Shown here piece by piece: positions 29,205 to 38,228 of a stretch of DNA of 64,000 nucleotides. Both the position numbers and the translations under genes were made by a program. Source of the stretch: Rhizobium sp. NZLR1 (lineage in GTDB: Bacteria > Pseudomonadota > Alphaproteobacteria > Rhizobiales > Rhizobiaceae). Location: assembly GCF_017357385.1 (NCBI RefSeq), contig NZ_CP071634.1, forward strand, positions 186,001-250,000. The letters are read 5' to 3'. The notes beneath the pieces were generated by a model. It searched no databases. It worked only from the letters and a program-made list of their open reading frames with translations, and was not told where the DNA came from. How positions within the stretch are numbered: the first letter of the stretch is position 1; each line of letters opens with the position of its first letter.

Positions 29205-30410
29205 ATGCGTAAGAATCTCATTGCATCAGTTGCATTTCTGCTTGCAAGCAGCACTGCGGTGCTCGCGCAGAGCGCGACCGACGGCAAGGTCAAGATCGGC
29301 ATCCTGAACGACCAGTCGGGTGTCTATGCCGATTTCGGCGGCAAGTCTTCCGTCGAGGCTGCCAAGATGGCGGTCGAGGATTTCGGCGGCAAGGTGCTTA
29401 ATGTGCCGATCGAGATTGTCGATGCCGACCACCAGAACAAACCGGATATTGCCTCCAACATCGCCCGCCAATGGTACGACACCGAGCAGGTGGATGCGAT
29501 CATGGAATTGACGACCTCGTCGGTGGCGCTCGCCGTGCAGGCTATCGCCAAGGAGAAGAAGAAGATCGACATCGTCACCGGTGCGGCGACGACCGATCTC
29601 ACCGGCAAGGCCTGCTCGCCTTACGGGTTCCATTGGGCCTACGACACGCATGCGCTTGCCGTCGGCACCGGCGGCGCCCTCGTCAAGCAGGGCGGCGACA
29701 GCTGGTTCTTCCTGACCGCCGACTATGCCTTCGGTTATTCGCTGGAACAGCAGACCAGCGATTACGTCAAGGCGAGCGGCGGCAAAGTCGTCGGCGCCGT
29801 CCGCCATCCGCTGTCGACCCAGGACTTCTCGTCCTTCCTGCTGCAGGCGCAATCATCCGGCGCCAAGGTGATCGGTCTCGCCAATGCCGGCCTCGACACC
29901 TCGAATGCCATCAAGCAGGCGGCCGAATTCGGCATCACCCAGGGCGGCCAGCATCTGGCGGCGCTGCTCTTCACGCTCGCCGAAGTGCATGGTCTTGGCC
30001 TCGAGGCGGCACAGGGGCTGACGCTGACGGAAGGTTTTTACTGGAACCGCGACGACGAAAGCCGCGCCTTCGCCAAGAAGTTCTTCGCCCGCACCGGCAA
30101 GATGCCGAACATGATCCACACCGGCACCTATTCGGCAGTGACGCAATATCTGAAGGCGGTGCAGAAGGCCGGCACCGACGAAACGGAAGCCGTCGCCAAG
30201 CAGCTGCATGAAATGCCGGTCGACGACGTCTTCGGCCGCGGTGGCACGGTCGGCGCCAATGGCCGGATGATCCACGACATGTACCTGCTGCAGGTCAAGA
30301 AGCCGGCTGAAAGCAAGGAGCCGTGGGATTATTTCAACGTGCTTGCCACCATTCCCGGCAAGGAAGCCTATATCGATCCCGCCAAGAGCGGTTGCGATCT
30401 GGTGAAGTGA
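29205..30410 (+). CDS. branched-chain-amino-acid-type ABC transporter, periplasmic binding protein
   Basis: A 401-residue Leu/Ile/Val-type binding protein with a signal peptide (residues 1 to about 21, ending VLA-QS). It shows VKIGILNDQSGVYADFGG and MIHTGTYSAVTQYLKAV. A GGGAGGAGAG ribosome site precedes the ATG. It heads the operon. Family members in rhizobia import many compounds besides branched-chain amino acids, so the ligand is open. Confidence 0.9.
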   Translation: MRKNLIASVAFLLASSTAVLAQSATDGKVKIGILNDQSGVYADFGGKSSVEAAKMAVEDFGGKVLNVPIEIVDADHQNKPDIASNIARQWYDTEQVDAIMELTTSSVALAVQAIAKEKKKIDIVTGAATTDLTGKACSPYGFHWAYDTHALAVGTGGALVKQGGDSWFFLTADYAFGYSLEQQTSDYVKASGGKVVGAVRHPLSTQDFSSFLLQAQSSGAKVIGLANAGLDTSNAIKQAAEFGITQGGQHLAALLFTLAEVHGLGLEAAQGLTLTEGFYWNRDDESRAFAKKFFARTGKMPNMIHTGTYSAVTQYLKAVQKAGTDETEAVAKQLHEMPVDDVFGRGGTVGANGRMIHDMYLLQVKKPAESKEPWDYFNVLATIPGKEAYIDPAKSGCDLVK

Positions 30411-30415
30411 GCGCA

Positions 30416-31198
30416 ATGGCGGTTTCCGCAATTGAAACGCAGGAAAAGCCGCGGGTGGTATTGTCCGCCCGCGGCCTGCGCCGCGATTTCGGCGGCTTCA
30501 CGGCCGTCAAGAACGTCGATCTCGACGTGCATGATGCGAGCGTGCATGCGCTGATCGGCCCAAACGGCGCCGGCAAGACGACGGTGTTCAACCTGCTGAC
30601 CAAGTTCCTGCAGCCGACATCGGGCACGATCACGCTGATGGGCACCGATATCACCAAGACGCCGCCAGACAGGGTGGCGCGCATGGGGTTGGTGCGGTCC
30701 TTCCAGATCTCGGCGGTCTTCCCGCACTTAAGCGTTCTCGACAATGTGCGGGTGGCGCTGCAGCGGCCGAACAATCTTTCCACCCAGTTCTGGCGGCCGC
30801 TCTCGGCGCTCGACCGGCTGAACGCGCGCGCCGAGCAACTGCTTGCCAGCGTCGGGCTTTCCAAGGAGCGCGATCAGATCGCCGCCGATCTCTCCTATGG
30901 CCGCAAGCGCGTGCTGGAGATCGCCACCACGCTGGCGCTCGATCCCAAGGTGCTGCTGCTCGACGAACCGATGGCCGGCATGGGGCTTGAGGATGTCGCC
31001 GTCGTCTCATCCATCATCCGCGACGTCGCCCGCGACCGGGCGGTGCTGATGGTCGAGCACAATCTCTCCGTCGTCGCCAATATCTGCCAGCATGTCACCG
31101 TGCTGCAGCGCGGCGAAATCCTCGCCGAGGGCGACTACGCCACAGTCAGCCAGGACGAGCGCGTGCGCGTCGCCTATATGGGCACGGAGGAGCATTGA
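30416..31198 (+). CDS. branched-chain-type ABC transporter ATP-binding protein (LivG-like)
   Basis: The ATG at 30416 is 6 bases after the binding-protein stop and yields 260 residues; the frame is open upstream inside the binding-protein gene, but this is a shadow. Walker A is GPNGAGKTT (about 49-57). The family C-terminal block LMVEHNLSVVANICQHVTVLQRG is present. It overlaps the LivF-like gene by one base (TGATG), so translation is coupled. Confidence 0.92.
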   Translation: MAVSAIETQEKPRVVLSARGLRRDFGGFTAVKNVDLDVHDASVHALIGPNGAGKTTVFNLLTKFLQPTSGTITLMGTDITKTPPDRVARMGLVRSFQISAVFPHLSVLDNVRVALQRPNNLSTQFWRPLSALDRLNARAEQLLASVGLSKERDQIAADLSYGRKRVLEIATTLALDPKVLLLDEPMAGMGLEDVAVVSSIIRDVARDRAVLMVEHNLSVVANICQHVTVLQRGEILAEGDYATVSQDERVRVAYMGTEEH

Positions 31199-31899
31199 TG
31201 GTCGCTCTCCTCGAAGTCCAGGGACTGAACGCCTGGTACGGCGAAAGCCACGTCCTGCACGGTGTCGACATGCGAGTGGCCGAAGGCGAGACGATCACCA
31301 TTCTCGGCCGCAACGGCGTCGGCAAGACGACGACATTGCGCACCATCACCGGCATCGTGCGGTCCCGCAAGGGCAGGATCAGCTTTGCCGGCAGCGACAT
31401 GATGCAGGTGCCGCTGCACAGGACGGCCCACCGCGGCATCGGCTTCGTGCCGGAGGAGCGCGGCATCTTCTCGACGCTGACGGTCTCGGAAAACCTGCTG
31501 CTGCCGCCGGTCGTGGCGAAGGGCGGCATGACGCTTGACGAGATCTACGAACTCTTCCCCAATCTCTACGAACGCCGCAGCAGCCCCGGCACTAAACTTT
31601 CCGGCGGCGAACAGCAGATGCTGGCGATCGCCCGGATACTGCGCACCGGCGTCAGGTTGCTTATTCTCGACGAACCGACGGAGGGACTTGCCCCCGTCAT
31701 CGTCCAGCGTATCGGCGAGGTGCTGCAGACCCTGAAAGGACGCGGCATGACGATCCTGCTGGTCGAGCAGAACTTCCGTTTCGCCAGCCGTATTGCCGAT
31801 CGCTTCTATCTGATGGATCATGGGCAGATGGTGTCGGAATTCCCGGTCGGTGAACTGCCGCAGCGCATGGATACGCTGCACAAAGTTCTGGGAGTATGA
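31198..31899 (+). CDS. branched-chain-type ABC transporter ATP-binding protein (LivF-like)
   Basis: A 233-residue ATPase beginning at ATG 31198 (TTG at 31195 is less likely). Walker A GRNGVGKTTT, signature LSGGEQQMLAIARIL, and Walker B LLILDEP are visible, with LLVEQNFRFASRIADR near the end. It forms the heterodimeric motor with the LivG-like subunit. Confidence 0.92.
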   Translation: MVALLEVQGLNAWYGESHVLHGVDMRVAEGETITILGRNGVGKTTTLRTITGIVRSRKGRISFAGSDMMQVPLHRTAHRGIGFVPEERGIFSTLTVSENLLLPPVVAKGGMTLDEIYELFPNLYERRSSPGTKLSGGEQQMLAIARILRTGVRLLILDEPTEGLAPVIVQRIGEVLQTLKGRGMTILLVEQNFRFASRIADRFYLMDHGQMVSEFPVGELPQRMDTLHKVLGV

Positions 31900-31903
31900 C
31901 CAG

Positions 31904-32791
31904 ATGACGATGATCTTCGGCATTCCCCTGCAGGCGCTGCTCGGCCAGCTGCTGATCGGCCTGATCAACGGCTCGTTCTATGCGCTGCTCAGCCTCGGCC
32001 TCGCCATCATCTTCGGCCTGCTCAGGGTGATCAACTTCGCCCATGGCGCGCAATATATGCTCGGCGCCTTCGTCGCCTACCTGCTGCTGACCTATGCCGG
32101 CATCGGCTACTGGCCGTCGCTGATCCTGGCGCCCGTGATCGTCGGCCTTGCCGGCGCAATCATCGAGCGGCTGTTTCTGCGCAGGCTCTACGACCTCGAT
32201 CCGCTCTACGGCCTGCTCTTCACCTTCGGGCTGGCGCTCGCGGTCGAAGGCACCTTCCGCTATCTCTACGGCTCGTCCGGCCAGCCCTATGCGACGCCGG
32301 CGGCGCTCGCCGGCGGGGCCAATCTCGGCTTCATGTTCCTGCCGATCTATCGCGGCTGGGTGGTCGTCGTCTCGCTCGTCGTCTGCCTCGGCACCTGGCT
32401 GCTGATCGAGAAGACCAAGCTCGGGGCGTATCTGCGCGCCGCCACTGAAAACGCCGTTCTGGTGCAGGTCTTCGGCGTCAACGTGCCGGTGCTCCTGACG
32501 CTCACCTACGCGCTCGGCGCGGGCCTTGCGGCCTTTGCCGGCGTGCTGGCGGCGCCGATCTACCAGGTCTCGCCGCTGATGGGCTCGAACATGATCATCG
32601 TCGTCTTCGCCGTGGTCGTCGTCGGCGGCATGGGATCGATCATGGGCGCGATCATCACCGGTTATCTGCTCGGCATCGCCGAGGGCCTGACCAAGGTCTT
32701 CTATCCCGAGGCGTCCAACATCGTGATCTTCGTCATTATGGCAATCGTGCTTCTCATCAGGCCCGCGGGCCTCTTCGGAAGGGACGCCTGA
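31904..32791 (+). CDS. branched-chain-type ABC transporter permease (LivH-like)
   Basis: A 295-residue inner-membrane permease; the ATG at 31904 begins MTMIFGIPLQALLGQLLIG. It shows LLRVINFAHGAQYMLGAF and the LRAATENAVLVQVFGVNV loop. An upstream extension of the frame overlaps livF and is rejected. It is followed one base later by the LivM-like gene. Confidence 0.92.
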   Translation: MTMIFGIPLQALLGQLLIGLINGSFYALLSLGLAIIFGLLRVINFAHGAQYMLGAFVAYLLLTYAGIGYWPSLILAPVIVGLAGAIIERLFLRRLYDLDPLYGLLFTFGLALAVEGTFRYLYGSSGQPYATPAALAGGANLGFMFLPIYRGWVVVVSLVVCLGTWLLIEKTKLGAYLRAATENAVLVQVFGVNVPVLLTLTYALGAGLAAFAGVLAAPIYQVSPLMGSNMIIVVFAVVVVGGMGSIMGAIITGYLLGIAEGLTKVFYPEASNIVIFVIMAIVLLIRPAGLFGRDA

Positions 32792-32792
32792 C

Positions 32793-33782
32793 ATGGCCGA
32801 CATTACCGAAACCATTCGAACGGAAAAAAGCCGAACCGCCTTTTCGGTGCAGGCGGGCTTCCTGCTGGCGGGGTTGCTGCTCCTGCTCTTGGCGCCGTTT
32901 TTCTTCTATCCGATCTTCCTGATGAAGCTGCTCTGCTTCGCGCTCTTTGCCTGCGCCTTCAACCTGCTGCTCGGTTATACCGGCCTGCTTTCCTTTGGCC
33001 ACGCCACCTTCTTCGGGGGGGCTGCCTATTTCACCGCCTATACGGTGAAGGAGTGGGGCCTGCCGCCGGAACTCGGCATCCTGATCGGCGTGGTAGGCGC
33101 AGCATTCCTCGGCCTCGTCATGGGCTTCTTCGCCATCCGCCGCCAGGGCATTTATTTCGCGATGATCACGCTGGCGCTGTCGCAAATGTTCTTCTTCTTC
33201 TGCCTGCAGGCGAAGTTCACCGAAGGCGAGGACGGCATCCAGTCCGTGCCGCGCGGCCATCTCTTCGGCTTCATCGATCTGAACAGCTCGACCAACATGT
33301 ATTATTTCGTGCTGGCCGTCTTCCTTGTAGGCATCCTGATCATCTGGCGTTTCATCAATTCGCCCTTCGGCATGATCCTGAAATCGATCCGCGAAAACGA
33401 GCAACGGGCGATCTCGCTCGGTTATTCCGTGGCGCGCTACAAGCTCGGCGCCTTCGTCATGTCGGCAGCGCTTGCGGGGCTGGCGGGCGCGGTAAAATCG
33501 ATTGTCTTCCAGTTCGCGACCTTGACCGACGTTGCCTGGCAGATGTCAGGCGAAGTGATCCTGATGACGCTGCTCGGCGGCATCGGCACGCTGATCGGCC
33601 CGCTCTTCGGCGCCGGGCTGGTGGTGGCGCTGGAAAACTACCTCGCCACCTCGGAATTCCCGGTGACGATCATCACCGGCATCGTCTTCATGGTCTGCGT
33701 GCTGATCTTCCGCCGCGGCATCATCGGCGAATTCTACGCCTCGCGGCTGGGGCGGAAACTGGGCTTCGTCTATCGCCGCTAA
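32793..33782 (+). CDS. branched-chain-type ABC transporter permease (LivM-like)
   Basis: A 329-residue permease with a short charged N-terminus, then about nine hydrophobic helices; [19 protein letters not shown] and the [19 protein letters not shown] cytoplasmic loop are family marks. It completes the importer. A hairpin-rich 70-base gap leads into the GMC oxidoreductase gene. Confidence 0.92.
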   Translation: MADITETIRTEKSRTAFSVQAGFLLAGLLLLLLAPFFFYPIFLMKLLCFALFACAFNLLLGYTGLLSFGHATFFGGAAYFTAYTVKEWGLPPELGILIGVVGAAFLGLVMGFFAIRRQGIYFAMITLALSQMFFFFCLQAKFTEGEDGIQSVPRGHLFGFIDLNSSTNMYYFVLAVFLVGILIIWRFINSPFGMILKSIRENEQRAISLGYSVARYKLGAFVMSAALAGLAGAVKSIVFQFATLTDVAWQMSGEVILMTLLGGIGTLIGPLFGAGLVVALENYLATSEFPVTIITGIVFMVCVLIFRRGIIGEFYASRLGRKLGFVYRR

Positions 33783-33791
33783 CGGGCGGAC

Positions 33792-33821
33792 CTCTCTTCA
33801 CCCCGCGCTGCGGGGGGAGAG
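33792..33821 (+). promoter_or_regulatory. imperfect intercistronic stem-loop
   Basis: CTCTC (33792-33796) plus CCCCGC (33801-33806) pair with GCGGGG (33810-33815) plus GAGAG (33817-33821) around a 3-base loop with a small bulge. It separates the permease gene from the GMC oxidoreductase gene. No U-run follows, so a partial transcript-end or processing role is only a guess. Confidence 0.4.
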
Positions 33822-33852
33822 AACAGGGGCATTTGGAGTTCGCGCAAGGCAC

Positions 33853-35448
33853 ATGGATCGTTACGACTACATCATTATCGGGGCAGGCAGCGCCGGCTGC
33901 GTACTTGCCAACCGGCTGTCGGCCGATGGCAGGAGCCGGGTGCTGCTATTGGAAGCCGGCGGCAGCGACAATTATCACTGGATCCATATCCCGGTCGGTT
34001 ATCTCTATTGCATCAACAATCCGCGCACCGACTGGTGTTTCACCACGGCGCCGGAAGCGGGATTGAACGGCCGGGCGCTGAGCTATCCGCGCGGCAAGGT
34101 GCTCGGCGGCTCTTCGTCGATCAACGGCATGATCTACATGCGCGGTCAGGCGCGTGACTACGACCTCTGGCGGCAGATGGGCTGCAGCGGCTGGGGCTGG
34201 GACGATGTTCTGCCCTTCTTCCGCAAGTCCGAGGATTTTTATCGCGGCGAAGACGAGATGCATGGTGCCGGCGGCGAATGGCGCATCGAGAGGGCGCGCG
34301 TGCGCTGGGCCGTGCTCGATGCCTTCCAGCAGGCGGCGAGGGAAGCCGGCATCCCGGAGACTGCGGATTTCAACCGCGGCAGCAATGAAGGATCCGGTTA
34401 TTTTGACGTCAACCAGCGTTCCGGTATTCGCTGGAACACCTCGAAGGCTTTTCTGCGCCCGGCGATGAAACGCTCCAATCTGACCGTGCTGACCAAGGCG
34501 CAGGTCCGCCGGCTGCTGGTGGAGGAGGGGGCCGTTGCCGGCGTCGAATTCCAGCATGATGGCGTGGCGAAACGCGCCTATGCGGCAAAGGAAACCGTCC
34601 TTTCAGCCGGGTCGATCGGTTCGCCGCATATCCTGGAGCTGTCGGGCATCGGCAGGGGCGAAGTTCTCAGCCAGGCGGGCGTCGATGTCGTCAAAGAGGT
34701 AAAGGGTATCGGCGAGAACCTGCAAGACCATCTGCAACTGCGTCTGGCCTATAAAGTGACCGGCGTGCCGACACTGAACGAGAAGGCGACGAAGCTGATC
34801 GGCAAGGCGGCGATCGGGCTCGAATATCTCGTCCGCCGCTCCGGGCCGATGGCGATGGCGCCGAGCCAGCTCGGCATCTTCACCCGCTCGGGCCCGGACC
34901 GGGAAACCCCCGACCTGCAATATCACGTGCAGCCGGTATCGTTGGAGAAGTTCGGCGATCCCGTCCATCCTTTCCCGGCGATCACCGCGAGCGTCTGCAA
35001 TCTCAGGCCGGAAAGCCGCGGTTCGGTCCACCTGTCCAGCCCGGATTTTGCTGCCCAGCCGACGATCAGCCCGAAATACCTCTCGACGCAGCGCGATCGT
35101 GACATAGCTGTCCGTTCTATACGCTTGACGCGCAAGATCGTCGCGCAGCCGTCGTTTGCCCGTTTCAGGCCGGAGGAATTCAAGCCCGGGCCCAGCTATC
35201 AGACGGAGGCCGATCTGGAGCGGGCGGCGGCCGATATCGGCACGACGATCTTCCATCCTGTCGGCACCTGCCGCATGGGCGCCGACAGAGACAGCGTCGT
35301 CGATCCCCGGCTGAGATTCCGGGCGCTCGGCAAGCTCAGGATCGCCGACGCCTCGGTGATGCCGTCGATCACCTCGGGCAACACCAATTCGCCGACGATC
35401 ATGATCGCCGAAAAGGCGGCGGCGATGATCCTCGAAGACAATCGATAG
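33853..35448 (+). CDS. GMC family FAD oxidoreductase (choline dehydrogenase-like)
   Basis: A 531-residue GMC oxidoreductase. FAD-binding [14 protein letters not shown] (residues 8-21), GMC signature 1 [20 protein letters not shown] (about 80-99), and the C-terminal HPVGTCRMG with catalytic-type His and the [14 protein letters not shown] segment are all visible. It would oxidise an alcohol group. It lies in the importer operon and precedes a hydroxyacid dehydrogenase, which suggests step-wise oxidation of the imported compound. Choline itself is not implied. Confidence 0.88.
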   Translation: MDRYDYIIIGAGSAGCVLANRLSADGRSRVLLLEAGGSDNYHWIHIPVGYLYCINNPRTDWCFTTAPEAGLNGRALSYPRGKVLGGSSSINGMIYMRGQARDYDLWRQMGCSGWGWDDVLPFFRKSEDFYRGEDEMHGAGGEWRIERARVRWAVLDAFQQAAREAGIPETADFNRGSNEGSGYFDVNQRSGIRWNTSKAFLRPAMKRSNLTVLTKAQVRRLLVEEGAVAGVEFQHDGVAKRAYAAKETVLSAGSIGSPHILELSGIGRGEVLSQAGVDVVKEVKGIGENLQDHLQLRLAYKVTGVPTLNEKATKLIGKAAIGLEYLVRRSGPMAMAPSQLGIFTRSGPDRETPDLQYHVQPVSLEKFGDPVHPFPAITASVCNLRPESRGSVHLSSPDFAAQPTISPKYLSTQRDRDIAVRSIRLTRKIVAQPSFARFRPEEFKPGPSYQTEADLERAAADIGTTIFHPVGTCRMGADRDSVVDPRLRFRALGKLRIADASVMPSITSGNTNSPTIMIAEKAAAMILEDNR

Positions 35449-35457
35449 GAGAAGACC

Positions 35458-36339
35458 ATGGCAAGGATCGCATTCATCGGGCTTGGCAACATGGGCGGGC
35501 CGATGGCGGCCAATCTGGTCAAATCAGGTCACGAAGTCCTCGGCTTCGATCTCGCGGCTTCGGTGCTGAAGGCGGCCGAGGAAAGCGGCGTCAAACCGGC
35601 AAGCCATGCCAGCCAGGCGGTCAAGGACGCCGGGATCGTCATATCAATGCTGCCGCAGGGCAGACACGTGCTGACGGCCTGGACCGATATCCTGCAGACC
35701 GCGGCGCAGGACACGCTGGTCATCGATTGCTCCACCATCGACGTCGAAAGCAGCCGCAAGGCGCATGAGATGGCCAGGGCGGCAAGCTGCCTGTCGCTCG
35801 ACGCCCCGGTCTCCGGCGGCACCGGCGGGGCGACCGCGGGCACGCTGACCTTCATGGCGGGCGGCTCGGACGAGGCCTTCGCCAGGGCGAAGCCGATCCT
35901 CGAGGCCATGGGAAAAAAGATCGTCCATTGCGGCGAGGCGGGCGCCGGTCAGGCGGCGAAGATCTGCAACAACATGATATTAGGCATCTCGATGGTCGGC
36001 GTCTGCGAAGCCTTCGTGCTCGCCGAAAAACTCGGCCTCTCGCACCAGGCGCTGTTCGATGTCGCCTCGACCTCATCCGGCCAGTGCTGGTCGATCAATA
36101 CCTATTGCCCGGTGCCCGGACCGGTGCCGACCTCGCCCGCCAACAACGACTACAGGCCGGGCTTTGCCGCGGCACTGATGCTGAAGGATCTGAGGCTCTC
36201 GCAGGAGGCGGCGCTGGCAAGCGGCGCCTCGACGCCGCTCGGCGCGGAAGCAGCCCAGCTTTATGCGCTGTTCGAGAAACTCGGACATGGCGGAAGGGAT
36301 TTTTCCGCCATTATCGAGATGTTCCGCGAGAAGCTGTAA
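35458..36339 (+). CDS. 3-hydroxyisobutyrate dehydrogenase-like NAD(P)-dependent oxidoreductase
   Basis: A 293-residue beta-hydroxyacid dehydrogenase. Dinucleotide motif GLGNMGGPMAANL is at residues 7-19, the substrate-binding DAPVSGGTGGA is near 116-126, and the catalytic-type Lys lies in GAGQAAKICNNM (about 170). It is the last gene of the operon, 9 bases after the GMC gene. Its C-terminus is followed by a repeat. MmsB is the closest named relative by motif, but other beta-hydroxyacid substrates are possible. Confidence 0.85.
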   Translation: MARIAFIGLGNMGGPMAANLVKSGHEVLGFDLAASVLKAAEESGVKPASHASQAVKDAGIVISMLPQGRHVLTAWTDILQTAAQDTLVIDCSTIDVESSRKAHEMARAASCLSLDAPVSGGTGGATAGTLTFMAGGSDEAFARAKPILEAMGKKIVHCGEAGAGQAAKICNNMILGISMVGVCEAFVLAEKLGLSHQALFDVASTSSGQCWSINTYCPVPGPVPTSPANNDYRPGFAAALMLKDLRLSQEAALASGASTPLGAEAAQLYALFEKLGHGGRDFSAIIEMFREKL

Positions 36340-36348
36340 GCGACGCGC

Positions 36349-36452
36349 TAGAGCGGTTCAGCTTTTGATGGAAGCGCAGAACCACTCTAACCTTTTGTTT
36401 TAACGCAACTCCGGACGGAAAACCGCTTCGCACTTTTCCTGGAATTGCTTTA
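36349..36452. repeat. rhizobial intergenic repeat
   Basis: TAGAGCGGTTC (36349-36359) and GAACCACTCTA (36379-36389) form an 11-bp inverted repeat with one mismatch, followed by a conserved tail (through GGACGGAAAACCGC at about 36413). This pattern is a known abundant rhizobial repeat. Its end overlaps the TAA stop of the minus-strand ATPase gene. Confidence 0.75.
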
Positions 36453-37229
36453 TAAGAGATAGCTGACCGGCTCGTTTCGAACCGGATGGGGAAAGACACC
36501 CATACCGACGCCGAAAATCGACTGCAGCGTCTCGGCCTGCATGATCTCCATGGGCGTGCCCTCGGCGGTGATCCGGCCGCGATTGAGCGCGATGATCGCG
36601 TCGCAGTAGCGTGCGGCAAGGTTGATGTCGTGCAACACGATGATGACGGTCAGCCCGCGTTCATGGCTGAGTTCCTGCACCAGCGAGAGGACGCTTGCCT
36701 GATGGGCAAGGTCGAGCGCCGAGGTCGGCTCGTCGAGCAACAGGCAGCGGGCGTCCTGGGCGAGCATCATGGCGATCCAGGCACGCTGGCGCTCGCCGCC
36801 GGACATGTTGGCGACGAGACGATCGGCAAAATCGTCAAGCTCGGTGCGGGCAATTGCCTCCTCGACCATGTTGCGATCCGTCGCGGTGAAGCGGCCAAGC
36901 GTGCCGTGCCAGGGAAAACGGCCGAGCGCCACGAGTCCCCGCACGGTCATGCCGTCGGTCGCCGGCGTGAATTGCGGCATGTAGGCGACGTGCCGGGCAA
37001 ATTCCCGGGCGCCCCAATCGCCCGCCCGTTTGCCGTTGAAGGCGATGGCGCCGGATTTCGGCGCGACCTGGCGGGCGATGATCTTCAAAAGCGTGCTCTT
37101 GCCGGAACCGTTCGGCCCCACCAGACCGTAGATGCGGCCCTGCTCGAGCGTCAGGTCGATGCCATGCAAGATGGATTTCGGCCCGATGGCATAATCGACT
37201 CCCGACAGGTCAAGGAAAGGCGAAGGCAT
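36450..37229 (-). CDS. iron-siderophore-type ABC transporter ATP-binding protein, orphan
   Basis: Start at ATG 37229 gives 259 residues; the longer frame to 37379 has no family residues. Walker A GPNGSGKST, signature MSGGERQRAWIAMMLAQD, Walker B LLLDEPTSALDLAHQ and the IVLHDINLAARYCD switch fit the FepC/FhuC group. No permease or binding protein is adjacent, so it must serve components encoded elsewhere or be a relic. GAGGGC/GCCCTC (37264-37277) is a short perfect dyad in the leader. Confidence 0.88.
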   Translation of the reverse strand: MPSPFLDLSGVDYAIGPKSILHGIDLTLEQGRIYGLVGPNGSGKSTLLKIIARQVAPKSGAIAFNGKRAGDWGAREFARHVAYMPQFTPATDGMTVRGLVALGRFPWHGTLGRFTATDRNMVEEAIARTELDDFADRLVANMSGGERQRAWIAMMLAQDARCLLLDEPTSALDLAHQASVLSLVQELSHERGLTVIIVLHDINLAARYCDAIIALNRGRITAEGTPMEIMQAETLQSIFGVGMGVFPHPVRNEPVSYLL

Positions 37230-37380
37230 GGTCTGCTCCGGGTTCGGTGTCGCACGGGTTCGAGAGGGCAAGCCCTCCCTTTCCCTGCAAAACTTAACCT
37301 GAATTGTCAACTTATGCTTTCTGTCCGACACGGTTCCGCGCGCCGACCGGATGCGGTGACATCCTCCCGTGGGCTTCAAA

Positions 37381-38139
37381 TCAACGCTTCGACACCGAGA
37401 AACTTAGCCTGCTGTCGCCGAACAGGATATCGATCTCGCCGGGTTCGGTCAGTTCGACCGCGCCGCTCAACGTGCCGGTCGTGATCAGCGCGCCTGCCTT
37501 CAGCGATGTCTCTGGGCGCAAGCCATCATTGGCGTAATCGACTAGCCAGGTGAGAACGTCGCCCTTCGGATGCTGCGCCGGGCCATCATAGATCGTGCGG
37601 CCGGCATGGGTGACCTTGAGCGGCGTGCCACCGGCTTTGTCGACAAAGCTTTTTTCGAGCTTCGGGCCGAGCACATAACCGCTATTGCCGAGCCGGTCGG
37701 CGACGAACAGCAGGAAGGAAACGCCGCCGCTTTCCCTGAGGGCGCTGACCAGCAGTTCGGCGCCGAGATAGGCAGCGGAGATCGCTTCGACCACGTCGGC
37801 GCGGCTGTAGGGAGCACCCGGGCGGATCGGCAGGTCCTTGCCGAGACGGACGGCGATCTCGGTCTCGAATTTCAGGCCCGGATACCAGGGGATGCTGGCG
37901 CCGGCGGCAGCCTCGGCATAGGGATGCAGGGGAGCAGTAACCGCCTGGCCCTGCGGCGAGACCGTCACTTTCCAGGCATTGCTGGAGATGCCATCTGGGG
38001 CGGCAAGGAAATTCTGCGCTTCCATCGCCTGATGCAGATCGGCCGGCAGGGTGAAACTGCCGGTTTCCTCCTGCCTGCCGGCCTGGCGCAGGCTGTGAAA
38101 CCTGACTGCGAGCCCGCGCGGATCGAATGTCTCTGTCAT
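37381..38139 (-). CDS. fumarylacetoacetate hydrolase / 2-keto-4-pentenoate hydratase family protein
   Basis: A 252-residue enzyme. Family blocks are ISSNAWKVTV, FETEIAVRLGKDLP and the metal-ligand region AAYLGAELLVSAL, with GPKLEKSF, GDVLTWLVDYAN and GALITTGTLSGAVEL. Members hydrate or hydrolyse dienoic/keto acids in aromatic or sugar-acid breakdown. It lies upstream of the orphan ATPase on the same strand with 151 bases between starts and stop. Confidence 0.75.
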   Translation of the reverse strand: MTETFDPRGLAVRFHSLRQAGRQEETGSFTLPADLHQAMEAQNFLAAPDGISSNAWKVTVSPQGQAVTAPLHPYAEAAAGASIPWYPGLKFETEIAVRLGKDLPIRPGAPYSRADVVEAISAAYLGAELLVSALRESGGVSFLLFVADRLGNSGYVLGPKLEKSFVDKAGGTPLKVTHAGRTIYDGPAQHPKGDVLTWLVDYANDGLRPETSLKAGALITTGTLSGAVELTEPGEIDILFGDSRLSFSVSKR

Positions 38140-38228
38140 GCTGTCTCCTCGACTTGGTTTTCGAGGGGCACACTAACCGCAAGGCAGGGGCGAGCAAGAC
38201 CGTTCTTGGGCCGTATTTGGAAAAGCTC

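Noticed and set aside
33853..35448. Choline dehydrogenase (betA) assignment
   Set aside because: The bet neighbours (betaine aldehyde dehydrogenase, betI) are missing and the context is a Liv-type importer, so only the GMC family is supported.
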